Origin: Rhodothermales bacterium
GTDB taxonomy: Bacteria > Bacteroidota > Rhodothermia > Rhodothermales > Bin80
Assembly: GCA_022821385.1 (NCBI GenBank)
Contig: JAJEDR010000090.1
Coordinates: 1 to 37,011 of the forward strand
Length of the DNA: 37,011 bases
Reading direction: 5' to 3'
Both the position numbers and the translations under genes were made by a program. Below are positions 7,801 to 16,576 of this stretch, one piece after another. The notes under the pieces were generated by a model that had not been told where the DNA came from, made no database searches, and worked only from the letters and a program-made list of their open reading frames with translations. Positions within the stretch are counted from its first letter, which is position 1, and each line of letters starts with the position of its first letter.

Positions 7801-10460
7801 CGCCGCACGCTATGCAGCACGTGCTCGTGGATCGGTTGCGCCTCTAGATTGTCTGACGGGTGGCGCTGCTTATAGGGGCCAGTTACCTCCAGTGCCGTTT
7901 CATCCTCTTTGTGGAATTCGTACAGCCTTTGTGCCTCTTGAAGTTCTTCTGTACGATCCAACGCCCCGAGCGTTAGCATGCGATTATACAAGGCCCCGAG
8001 GTCCTCTGGATCTATCTCAAGGACGCGGTCCATCCACTGCAGCGCCGCCTCGTATCGTCCCATCAGGTAATGCATCCGTCCAATAGAAAGCAGCAATACA
8101 CGGTCTGCGGGATAGGTTTCGTACACATACATCCATTCGGTAATCGCATCCTCATAATAGCCATATCCATTCAATACTTCACCACGGAAGTATGCCGTCT
8201 TGATATATCTGGGCTGTCTTCTCTCGGCCTCAATCAGCGCTGACTCCGCCTCTTCAAGGCTGCCCTCAGCAAGATGTACGCGGGCACGGTTGATTGGTCC
8301 TTCTGGACTGTCCGGGGCAATCACTGAAACCTGACCGAATGCCTCGAGTGCGCCGCGCGTATCCCTTTCCAGAAAAAGTCCAATCCCATAATCATTCCAC
8401 CGCTCCCAGAGAGCGTACGTCGTGTCGGGCTGACCACTCTCTGACCGCGCTGCGGAGGCCATCAGCGTTATGGGTATCTCCGGGGATTCACCGGGTGCCA
8501 ACTCCCATCTCCGCAGATCAACCTCCTTCCGTGCCAGCGAGTCCGGCTCCCCCGGAGCAACCCGCCCACGAAACGTCCAGTTGTGGAAGTACCACTTGAA
8601 CTTACGGTGATACAATCGAGCGGAAAGCTCGCTGATCCTGATACCTTCGGGCACTTGGAAGCGGTAATGTACCGTGTGTGCAGTCCCTGGTCCGATCATA
8701 TTTGCATAGACCGTAGCGATCCAGTCCTGCGCATTGCGTCGACTGATAAGATTGCTTGCGCGATCCACCTGCAATGCCCCCCAGAAATGCGCTGTTGAAT
8801 CAACCCTGCCTCTGTCATCCAGATCACCCGAGATCAATACCTCCGTCCCTGAGGCGTCTCTTGCGGCAAACTCTAGCCACATTTCGTTGGAGTCATTCGT
8901 CCCGCCGGGCAGTAAATGCCCCACGCGTCGATTACGAACAACCACACTGACCTCAACCTCATCCCCGGGATCAAGGGAGGGCATGATCTCGTCAGGGCCG
9001 TATGTCTGCCCGTTAACCGTCACAGTAAAAATGTCAACAGACGCAGAAGACTGCAGAGACTCCTGTGCTTCGCGAACTTGCTCGGGGTATCCGTTGAGCA
9101 CAGGGAGTGCAGTATTTGCGGCGGCAAAGGTATGACTGCGAATGAATCCTCCCGTGCCTCCCTGATCATTGGAAGCCACACGCGGCATATGACAGTCAAC
9201 ACAGGATAAAGGGGTTTCTGGAAGATAAAAGGAGCGTACCGTATTCCCGCTCGTGCCGCTGTTCTGCCAGGCATCGTATTCATTCTGTCCACGCTTCCAT
9301 CGATAGTTATTGACCTCCGGTGGCAGGCCTACTTTGTGGCAGCTGCCGCAGAACTCCATCGTCCGATGGACCGGGGTCAACATGGCTTCTCGGTGCGGAT
9401 CCGGCTTGGCGCGGACAAGCGTGTTATGAATCCATCGGCGGGTATCATCACTCGCGCGGGCAAATGGATATTCATCCGGCACTGAGATTACATACCGACC
9501 GTTGCCTTTTACATCCCTCAAAGCATCAATTGCATGACAGGAAAGACATGTGATACCTGCGGTCGCTGTTGGATGCTCAAAATCCAACAGCTGGTCATCC
9601 GTGAACCGTCCGGTGAAGAGTACTAGTGGATCGTGGCAGGATGCACACCAGCGCGCAGGGTCATTGCCAGCACGCTCCACCAACACCTCGACACTTTTAC
9701 GGTAATAAGGGTTGTTGAACGAGGATAGGCGATGGGCTGAGGCTTCCCACTGAGCCACAACATCTGGGTGGCATCCTTCCTGACCACAGGATTCCGATCT
9801 GTCTAGATCATCATCGTTCAGATACCCATCGTGGGCCAGTATAGCCTGTGATGCCGACAAAGGATTATCTTCGGATCCTTCCACATAAATTGATCCCCTC
9901 CCCTGAAGCCAAGGCACAAGCCCTACGAGCAAAGTGATCGCAAGGCCGGCAATCAGCGTAAGCGAAAGCGGATGTCGCCATACGTGAAGTCCACCCGAAC
10001 GGAAAGCCTGCCCCCACTCCAGAAAACGGTACCGGACCCCCTCCTTCATGGATACGTGGACCACAAATCCACCAATCGATGTGACAACAGAGATCAAGTG
10101 CACATACAACAGGGTACTCCCCGCCCAGGTTGAACCCAGAAATACGAGACCGAATCCCGACGAGAGAAGTGCGATGAGTGATGAACCTGTAAACGCCCCC
10201 GCGGAAGTTGCTTTCCAGTTGCTGCGGAGCGGCATTTTTGTCAGATGCAGTGTTATAAATACTACGGACGGCAGGACGAACAGCGTGCCCAGACCTATGT
10301 GGAGAAGCACATTGCTCATGTAGAGTAGCGCCGTGGATCGCTCCATCAAATAAAGGAGCAGACTGTTCACCAAAAGAACAGCAAAACCACCCAACAGCAC
10401 TGCAACCAGCCGCCGCTGGCGCTTGGGCAATCGTATGTAGCGCTTCTGCAGACGTGCCAT
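7797..10460 (-). CDS. Membrane-anchored multiheme cytochrome c with C-terminal TPR repeats
   Basis: 887 aa. Residues 1-190 form about five membrane helices (roughly 17-38, 45-73, 92-112, 116-137, 162-185). Histidines sit in them at 54, 72, 121 and 135, and H121/H135 are 14 residues apart in one helix, as in b-heme-binding helices. The periplasmic part carries five heme c sites: a spaced CX4CH (CGQEGCH, 225-231) and four CxxCH sites, CASCH (272), CLSCH (305), CGSCH (371) and CVDCH (420). The first two regions resemble cytochrome c554-like multiheme proteins. A beta-rich domain follows (about 455-670) and TPR repeats (about 690-860, for example the YNRMLTLG region). It probably moves electrons between the quinone pool and a periplasmic partner. 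It lies 3 bp downstream of the FAD oxidoreductase gene. The redox partner is unknown, and b-heme binding is inference. Confidence 0.82.
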   Translation of the reverse strand: MARLQKRYIRLPKRQRRLVAVLLGGFAVLLVNSLLLYLMERSTALLYMSNVLLHIGLGTLFVLPSVVFITLHLTKMPLRSNWKATSAGAFTGSSLIALLSSGFGLVFLGSTWAGSTLLYVHLISVVTSIGGFVVHVSMKEGVRYRFLEWGQAFRSGGLHVWRHPLSLTLIAGLAITLLVGLVPWLQGRGSIYVEGSEDNPLSASQAILAHDGYLNDDDLDRSESCGQEGCHPDVVAQWEASAHRLSSFNNPYYRKSVEVLVERAGNDPARWCASCHDPLVLFTGRFTDDQLLDFEHPTATAGITCLSCHAIDALRDVKGNGRYVISVPDEYPFARASDDTRRWIHNTLVRAKPDPHREAMLTPVHRTMEFCGSCHKVGLPPEVNNYRWKRGQNEYDAWQNSGTSGNTVRSFYLPETPLSCVDCHMPRVASNDQGGTGGFIRSHTFAAANTALPVLNGYPEQVREAQESLQSSASVDIFTVTVNGQTYGPDEIMPSLDPGDEVEVSVVVRNRRVGHLLPGGTNDSNEMWLEFAARDASGTEVLISGDLDDRGRVDSTAHFWGALQVDRASNLISRRNAQDWIATVYANMIGPGTAHTVHYRFQVPEGIRISELSARLYHRKFKWYFHNWTFRGRVAPGEPDSLARKEVDLRRWELAPGESPEIPITLMASAARSESGQPDTTYALWERWNDYGIGLFLERDTRGALEAFGQVSVIAPDSPEGPINRARVHLAEGSLEEAESALIEAERRQPRYIKTAYFRGEVLNGYGYYEDAITEWMYVYETYPADRVLLLSIGRMHYLMGRYEAALQWMDRVLEIDPEDLGALYNRMLTLGALDRTEELQEAQRLYEFHKEDETALEVTGPYKQRHPSDNLEAQPIHEHVLHSVRR

Positions 10461-10463
10461 GGT

Positions 10464-12080
10464 CTAGTAGATGGATTCTGGCCAACGTAACTGAATCCCC
10501 TGCCCCGCCAAGACATCCTGAAAGTCTCCCAGATGCCTAGCGCGCACGCCTCGCGGTGTTGTGTTTCTGGCAATACACCAAGCTGCAAGTGCGCCTGCGG
10601 CTTCACCAATATTCCACTCGACAGGATGCAAGCGATAACATCCGCCGGTGATATGAGTTACTCCGATGTTTTTTGCTGCTGGTAACAGGTTTTCTGTCCG
10701 AACGGGGATCAGTGCACCGAGGGGAATCTCAAAGGGTAACGACGCAACATCAATGTAGTTATCTCCCGCGGTGGACGGATGCAGATCAATGCGATAGCTG
10801 CCAACCCCAATCGAATCTTCAAAATGCTCCGCGCGTTTGGCGCCTTTGCGAGCTTCCGCACCCACGTGGTCTTCGGTTACCGTGAACATTGAAGTAATAC
10901 GTCTGGACTCCCGCAAATAAGGAGCTTTTGCGAGTCCATCCTCAGTGCCCATGATATCTCCTCGTAATCTTAGCCCTGGCCAACCTTGGCCGCCGTCCTC
11001 CCGCGGTACTTCAGTCTGAAGCCAGTAAAAGAGTGAGAAACTCAGCTCACGTGCTGCCTGCCGATGCAAAGCACTGTCTGAATCTGCAAACAGGTTCCCG
11101 TTCATGTAGTCGTTTTGTGGCCAGTTCACAAGTGAGATTCCACCTGAATAATCGCCCGGTTTGAATAACTCCGGATTTATCAGCCTGCGATAGGTCCATA
11201 GATTAAAGTTCTCAGTGACCGCTCCCAGTCGGGGATCGAACGAAGCCGTTCTTGGCTCGAGGGTTATGGGGTGACTGTAAGTCAGGCTCAGCAACTTCCC
11301 GGGCCATGGCGGATCAATTGGTGGCACATAGTCCCGCCAGTACGTATAGGATTCAGGGCGCTCAATTGTATGATCTTCCCCTTGTTGATAATCCATTGCA
11401 AAGCACCATGTGGGGGCCTGCATATTTTGAGGTCCCGGGCGAGGCGACGCATGTAATTCTCCCGTATCTGGTTCAGCCCCCATGACATGCTCCGTCTGGG
11501 ATAAAGCCAGGAGTACCCCGTCTTCCGTTGCGTCAAGGAAATACTTTGCTCTGATTACAGTACCTGAGGACGATAATTGGACGGCTTGAATACGATCCCC
11601 GCTCACCTCTGCAGAGATCGGTCGTTCATTCAGCATTATTCTGAGCTGTCCTGTACTCAGGTAAGGAGCAAACCAGTCGGTCAACACCGCAAGAGCTGCG
11701 CGCGGTTCATGGCAAAGCCTTGACACCCCACAGGTACCCGGATTCAGCAACTCCACCTTGGGATCCAGCAGCGGATAAAATCTTCGATAGTAATCACGCA
11801 CACCCGCTCGAAACGCCCGATAACGGTCCGTTGCACCGTGAGACTCAATCCACTGATGCTCATCTGGCGGAACTCCCTGCTGCGTAAACTGCCCGCCAAT
11901 CCATTCTGTCTCTTCCGTAAGCACCACACGTTGATTCATTCGCAGTGCAGCAAACGCAGCCGCACATCCTCCCGTACCGCCTCCTATGATTGCTATATCT
12001 GCCTCCCATTCACTGTCCTTGTGGAGCACAGCCAGGAGTCCTGAACCGGAGAGTTGTAAAAATGAGCGCCTCGATAACAT
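10464..12080 (-). CDS. Secreted FAD-dependent oxidoreductase (FAD_oxidored type) with Tat signal
   Basis: With the ATG at 12078-12080 the protein is 538 aa and starts MLSRRSFLQLSGSGLLAVL, a twin-arginine signal, so folded export with FAD bound is expected. Next comes the dinucleotide-binding glycine loop IAIIGGGTGGCAAAFAAL and the EETEWIGGQFTQQGVPPDEH block typical of PF12831 FAD-dependent oxidoreductases. The C-terminal LLPAAKNIGVTHITGGCYRLHPVEWNIGEAAGALA closes the FAD site. The open frame extends to 12128, but the extra 16 residues would bury the Tat motif. The substrate is unknown. The 3-bp gap to the multiheme cytochrome gene suggests that the two proteins act together, with the cytochrome as possible electron acceptor. 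Confidence 0.85.
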   Translation of the reverse strand: MLSRRSFLQLSGSGLLAVLHKDSEWEADIAIIGGGTGGCAAAFAALRMNQRVVLTEETEWIGGQFTQQGVPPDEHQWIESHGATDRYRAFRAGVRDYYRRFYPLLDPKVELLNPGTCGVSRLCHEPRAALAVLTDWFAPYLSTGQLRIMLNERPISAEVSGDRIQAVQLSSSGTVIRAKYFLDATEDGVLLALSQTEHVMGAEPDTGELHASPRPGPQNMQAPTWCFAMDYQQGEDHTIERPESYTYWRDYVPPIDPPWPGKLLSLTYSHPITLEPRTASFDPRLGAVTENFNLWTYRRLINPELFKPGDYSGGISLVNWPQNDYMNGNLFADSDSALHRQAARELSFSLFYWLQTEVPREDGGQGWPGLRLRGDIMGTEDGLAKAPYLRESRRITSMFTVTEDHVGAEARKGAKRAEHFEDSIGVGSYRIDLHPSTAGDNYIDVASLPFEIPLGALIPVRTENLLPAAKNIGVTHITGGCYRLHPVEWNIGEAAGALAAWCIARNTTPRGVRARHLGDFQDVLAGQGIQLRWPESIY

Positions 12081-12161
12081 AGCTGAATGAAGTACGCGAT
12101 GGAAGTGGCTCCATGTTTTTGCACGCACCGAGCCTAGAGCGGTCTTGTCCTACCCCTTCAT

Positions 12162-14174
12162 CTACTTGATGACGACCATATTGTGCCCTACTCGTACGGC
12201 CCCGGCACTGATTACATAGGTGTATACTCCCTGCGAGAGGCTGGCTGCATCCAGCCGTACCACATGCTCACCTGCACTGAACATCTTTTCCGTCAAAGTC
12301 AGAACCTCACGACCGGAAAGATCATACACGACAACTCGAACAGGACCCGGTTCAACCAGTGAAAACGGGATTGTAGTGCTGGTTCCAAACGGGTTCGGAA
12401 AATTCTTGCCAACTGCTACCTGTACCCTCCCCTCTACCAGCGGGGTAGAACTTGTCTGTGTAGCATCCGTCGCCTTTACCGTACTGACTAGTGTAAGGTC
12501 GGGCAGCGCATCGTTAGTTACCTCACAGTAATACCTGGCTACAGATTCGTTTGCATCAACCCGAATTGAGATAGAGTCCGCGCCGCTGATAACTTCTCCA
12601 TCCCGGAACCACCTGTACCTGTTTCCCTCCGCCACATCCGTCACGCTGAAAACAACCTCTGAACCGGTACGATGAACCTGTGTAGGTAATGAATCTTGTG
12701 GTGCATAAACAAAGAAACTGTTATCTGCCAAGCCAGCACTCGGGACTAGATCCAGGAAGTCCAGTTGGTTTTTCGAGACATTCACGGTATCCAAGAATGT
12801 CCACTCCGTGAGGTCTGTCATTCCGTCTAGCCTGTTCCCGGAAAGATCAAGAATCTCGAGGTAGTACATTGCTCTGCGATGCGGCATGAATGAGCCGGTC
12901 AACCGATTGTCGCTCAGCCGAACTTCAACTAGCCTCTGATGACCGTACATGTTTTCGAGTGTACCCGTAAAACCATTCCCTCTTATATCTATCTTGCGTA
13001 ACCAGGTGAGTGAGCCGATAATTGACGAAAAATCTCCGGTGAGCTGATTCCCTCTCAGGTGCAACTCATCCAATGATCCCGGTAACTGGGTGACCTCGCC
13101 CGTGAGTTGATTATTTGACAGGTTCAACAGGCGCAGATGTGAACTACTCCCCAAGTCCGGCGGCGGCGAACCTGTCAACTCATTCCCTTCCAGATCTAGC
13201 GTTGTAAGGAAGTACATACTTCCGAAGCCCTCTGGAATCTCACCCGTAAGGCGGTTATTTGCTAGGTAGATTTTCGTCAAGCCCGGTCCTTGGGTTAATT
13301 CAGATGGAATCGCACCAGTGAGTTGGTTACCCTCCAGTGACAGGTTCTCCAGGGTAGGCATTGAAGCCAATTCGATTGGAATTGTCCCCGTCAACTGATT
13401 AAAGCCCACAAACAGCGAAATCAGCGATGGGAATGTAGTCAGTTCCAGCGGGAGCTCGCCCGTAAAGCTGTTTCCATCCACGAACAGTTCGACGAGCCCT
13501 GTGATATTAGCCAGTTCAGCAGGTATCGTGCCCTCTAGTTGATTAAAATCCAGGTACAGCCACTTGAGTGTAGAAATATTGCCTAGTTCTGGTGGTATTT
13601 GACCGGTTAACTGGTTCAGGAAGAGCGACAATTTTTCAAGCGCCGGCATCTGCCCCAGCTCTGGTGGAATAGCGCCGGAAAGCCTGTTACCCCACAAGAT
13701 TAGCTCCCTCAACACCGTCAGATTGGCCAGTGACGCAGGAATAGAATAGGTCAGATCATTATAGGACAGATCCAGCTCTTCAAGTTCTTCAAGCGTGCCC
13801 AGAGGTGTGGGGAGCAGACCGGCCAGCCCATTATCGCTAAGGTCAATGGACATCACGCGGCCGTTACTGTTAAGCGTTATTCCATGCCACTGAGATACCG
13901 GCGCTTGCAGCCATCCGGTATTATCAAACCAGGAAGCGCCTTTAGCAAAGTTGTACAGCGTGACCAAGACCAGAGAATCAGCTTCGGAGGCAGTCACTTG
14001 TGCACTAGAGCGCTTCACTTTCTCTGCGACGGTGCGCTCCGCTATGCGCTGCTGCAGGAGCGTGGACCTACGCTGTTCCCGATCCTGCGACCAAGCCTGC
14101 TGGACACTTATTAGGATGAACAACAGCAGAACTGCTACCCGCCTAGCAGCTGTATTACCGCAAATCGGTAACAT
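12162..14174 (-). CDS. Secreted leucine-rich-repeat protein with Ig-like domain and T9SS C-terminal sorting domain
   Basis: From the ATG at 14172-14174 (670 aa) a signal peptide is evident: a short basic start, then RRVAVLLLFILISVQQAWSQ. A cap of the type seen before bacterial LRRs follows (ASWFDNTGWL...WHGITLNSNGRV). About 16 repeats of 22-24 residues come next, most fitting the plant-type pattern LxxLxLxxNxLTGxIPxEL (roughly residues 110-480). An Ig-like domain with RYRWFRDGEVISG and ARYYCEVTN follows. The last 75 residues (NFPNPFGTSTTIPF...VYDLSGREV...GVYTYVIS) are a type A T9SS sorting domain. The protein should therefore be secreted or anchored on the cell surface, probably for binding. 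An upstream ATG at 14249 is less likely because it lengthens the n-region. It lies 81 bp upstream of the FAD oxidoreductase gene. Confidence 0.9.
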   Translation of the reverse strand: MLPICGNTAARRVAVLLLFILISVQQAWSQDREQRRSTLLQQRIAERTVAEKVKRSSAQVTASEADSLVLVTLYNFAKGASWFDNTGWLQAPVSQWHGITLNSNGRVMSIDLSDNGLAGLLPTPLGTLEELEELDLSYNDLTYSIPASLANLTVLRELILWGNRLSGAIPPELGQMPALEKLSLFLNQLTGQIPPELGNISTLKWLYLDFNQLEGTIPAELANITGLVELFVDGNSFTGELPLELTTFPSLISLFVGFNQLTGTIPIELASMPTLENLSLEGNQLTGAIPSELTQGPGLTKIYLANNRLTGEIPEGFGSMYFLTTLDLEGNELTGSPPPDLGSSSHLRLLNLSNNQLTGEVTQLPGSLDELHLRGNQLTGDFSSIIGSLTWLRKIDIRGNGFTGTLENMYGHQRLVEVRLSDNRLTGSFMPHRRAMYYLEILDLSGNRLDGMTDLTEWTFLDTVNVSKNQLDFLDLVPSAGLADNSFFVYAPQDSLPTQVHRTGSEVVFSVTDVAEGNRYRWFRDGEVISGADSISIRVDANESVARYYCEVTNDALPDLTLVSTVKATDATQTSSTPLVEGRVQVAVGKNFPNPFGTSTTIPFSLVEPGPVRVVVYDLSGREVLTLTEKMFSAGEHVVRLDAASLSQGVYTYVISAGAVRVGHNMVVIK

Positions 14175-14529
14175 GCTGTACACATGTGAACTTGATAAGC
14201 CGGGCATGATTATCCTTGCCACTCGGGAGTATCCGTCCGAAAATTCCATGGTGGCTTCGGCGAATTTGTGTTTGGAAATTGTGTCAGTTTAGCAGGCACG
14301 AATTGCTTGATAACACACATGTAACGAAAATAAAGTCGAATTGATAAGGAGATTTGGGAAATGAATTCGTAGGCTGTATGGAGTATCCGCGAGAGAATGA
14401 GGTTGGTTTGACCAGTTACATTTATGGTTACCCGAATGATGTTTTATCTGAGTTGAGGGCCTGCTAGATACACTTGGGTGCTCTGTATACACTCTCAAAA
14501 TACACCCTTTCAGTTTCATTATCAGAATG
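14175..14529. other. Intergenic region between menE and the LRR gene
   Basis: About 355 bp, AT-richer than its surroundings. An 85-codon minus-strand frame crosses it (14289-14546) but has no recognisable domain and overlaps the end of menE. Just after the menE stop the minus strand can form a bulged stem (GGGT GTAT ... ATAC ... ACCC, about 14477-14508) without a T-run, so I do not call it a terminator. No clear promoter for the LRR gene was found. Confidence 0.5.
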
Positions 14530-15921
14530 TCAGGTGCTGTCCTCAAGCCGGGCTGCCAGTTTTATGAGTAATTTTCGGTCGGGTTTGAGCGAGTGTGACC
14601 GGATGCTGTCCGGCCAGGGATAGCATTTGGGCATCTTGAACCTTGGGAGTTCACGGTTGAGAATTATTTCTAAATCTTCAAATTTTGCGCTTCCTTGAAT
14701 GAATGCTGCCGGACGCTGTCCGAACTCTGAATCAGGTAATGGTACCACGACGGCCTTTTGTACGCCTTGAACTCCGCAGAGCACGTGTTCGATCTCTTCT
14801 GGGCTTATATTTTCGCCGCCTGAAATGAACATGTTATCCTTTCGTCCCAGAACATAGAGTTCCCCGTTTTCGTCGAGTAGTCCCAGGTCCCCTGTACGCA
14901 GCCACCCATCTTCATCTGCAATATTCACGATCGTGTCCACATCCAGGTATCCCAGACAGATGGCAGGACTGCGGACTAGTATTTCGCCATCTCCGGCAAT
15001 CTTGAGTTCATTTCCCTGCAGAACATGTCCAGAGGAACCAGGAGAAGGATTTTTGTTACTTAGTGTGACCATCGAGGTCGTTTCGGTCATCCCATACGTC
15101 GTGCGGATGGGCCATCCTTTGTTTATTGCCATTTCCAAGACACCTTGTGGCGTAGGCCCTCCTCCTACGATAACTGCACGCAGGTGGCTAGGAGGCTTCT
15201 GGGCTTGCTCCAGTACTCTTATTAGCTGTGTCGGAACCATGGAGACATGCGTGGTCTGATAGCTGGAAAGCGCTTCTATGAGAGACATCCCTGGATCGGG
15301 GATAACAATCGTTGCACCGGCTATGGAACAGCGAAAGACTATGCTGATCCCTGAGACATGCCAGAGTGGAAGGCTCAAAAGCCACCGGTCGCTACTCCTT
15401 AATCCCAATGCAGCACACGCACTTTGTGCGCTGGTTATGTGGTTCTCCAGACTGTGTGCCACAGCTTTGGGAGTGGCTGACGAGCCTGATGTATAAACTA
15501 TCGTGGCTACGCCCTCAGAGGAACCGGCGTTGCCTGTATAAGGCTTCTCAGCGTAGCATACAGCAGGATTCAGGCACTCAACCTCCAGATCTGTCCGTGT
15601 CGTCAACACATACTTGATCCCTAATCGTCCGAGGGCCTGATCAACTGCAGCCTTGGGCCAGTGCATACTCAGCATACATGCCGACACTCCGGCATGCACA
15701 CAACCCAGCAGTACCTCTACTGCCTGCCAATTGGGTTCCAAGCAAATGCCCACCCTAGATATATGGTTGCGGACCATGTAGCCAGCCACCTTGGCCGAGG
15801 CGTCCAACAGCTGGTTTTCTATAGAAAACAGCGACGCAGGAGCACATACCTGAGCCGTGGTCGGCCTTGGATCCGCACTAAATTCAGACCGTTTTCTTGA
15901 ACTTTGCAAGATGGTAATCAA
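14530..15921 (-). CDS. menE: o-Succinylbenzoate-CoA ligase
   Basis: Adenylate-forming enzyme that activates o-succinylbenzoate with ATP and CoA in menaquinone synthesis. The ANL family motifs are present in order: phosphate loop IVYTSGSSATPKAVAHS, RTTYGMTETTSMV, the hinge/ATP Asp in EDGWLRTGDLGLLDENGELYVLGR, ISGGENISPEEIE, and the C-terminal catalytic lysine region LKPDRKLL. Its 463 aa are usual for MenE. The first start in frame is TTG at 15919-15921, with no strong Shine-Dalgarno. ANL enzymes are hard to tell apart by motif alone. The assignment to MenE rests on length and on menC, menA, menB, menD and menF lying within 10 kb. Divergent from the EEP gene and menC. Confidence 0.85.
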   Translation of the reverse strand: MITILQSSRKRSEFSADPRPTTAQVCAPASLFSIENQLLDASAKVAGYMVRNHISRVGICLEPNWQAVEVLLGCVHAGVSACMLSMHWPKAAVDQALGRLGIKYVLTTRTDLEVECLNPAVCYAEKPYTGNAGSSEGVATIVYTSGSSATPKAVAHSLENHITSAQSACAALGLRSSDRWLLSLPLWHVSGISIVFRCSIAGATIVIPDPGMSLIEALSSYQTTHVSMVPTQLIRVLEQAQKPPSHLRAVIVGGGPTPQGVLEMAINKGWPIRTTYGMTETTSMVTLSNKNPSPGSSGHVLQGNELKIAGDGEILVRSPAICLGYLDVDTIVNIADEDGWLRTGDLGLLDENGELYVLGRKDNMFISGGENISPEEIEHVLCGVQGVQKAVVVPLPDSEFGQRPAAFIQGSAKFEDLEIILNRELPRFKMPKCYPWPDSIRSHSLKPDRKLLIKLAARLEDST

Positions 15922-16144
15922 TTGTTTTTTTGGTAAGCCCTATATCGGGAAGCCAGAGTAAAGTGATATAGCGAGTTAGCAAGGAATTCTGTCGTGCCTA
16001 CTTGGTGCGGATATTCTACATAAGGATGGCAAATTATGTCCCTCGGTGAGTAGTATGCAATTCCCGAAGTTTACTTGTGCAGTACAGCGGTCGGTCACCC
16101 GAGCGCCCTCGCCGTTTAGCTGCCCCTTCTAATGGCCGTGGTGC

Positions 16145-16560
16145 TTAGAAACAGGCACTGGTGTAGCGCGGCAGGCTCCGGTCAGGGCGATCTGAATTAT
16201 TTCGGGTTACGCGTATTGCACCGTTGATCCAAGCGAAATCGAACAACATGAAAACAGCCGGAAGTCCTTGTTGAAGGCTATCGGTTGAAACTGAAATCAA
16301 CACGTCTGGCCAGCCAAAGGATATACAGTCGCATACGGCAATAAAATCCGAGTGAGGGGGCAGATGCGCTAATGCGCACATCCAGATTGATGCGGGAGCC
16401 CGTGTCTCTGTTGCAATGAGGTGATCGTACACCGAAGCAATACCTATCTGAACAGCGTGATGCGTGGTACCTTTGCTAACAATCTTATATTCCAACCAAC
16501 CACCACTTGTCAGGAATATCCAAATGTGAGAAGTCTTGGCGAAGGTTGCTGTAGCAGAGA
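16145..16560 (-). pseudogene. Possible 3' remnant of a minus-strand gene, overlapping the EEP 5' region
   Basis: A stop-free minus-strand frame ends with TAA at 16145. Its last 120 or so codons read like real protein (for example EYKIVSKGTTHHAVQIGIAS, then LPAVFMLFDFAWINGAIR) and use a normal spread of codons. No start codon belongs naturally to this stretch. Upstream of about 16570 the frame runs antisense to the conserved EEP coding sequence and is presumably a shadow. I do not recognise the family. It may be the tail of a gene destroyed when the EEP gene arrived, or chance. Confidence 0.3.
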
Positions 16561-16576
16561 AAATACAACCGATACG

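Noticed and set aside
9865..10485. 206-codon minus-strand frame
   Set aside because: Shifted-frame shadow of the membrane part of the multiheme cytochrome.
14289..14546. 85-codon minus-strand frame behind menE
   Set aside because: Overlaps the end of menE, odd composition, no domain.
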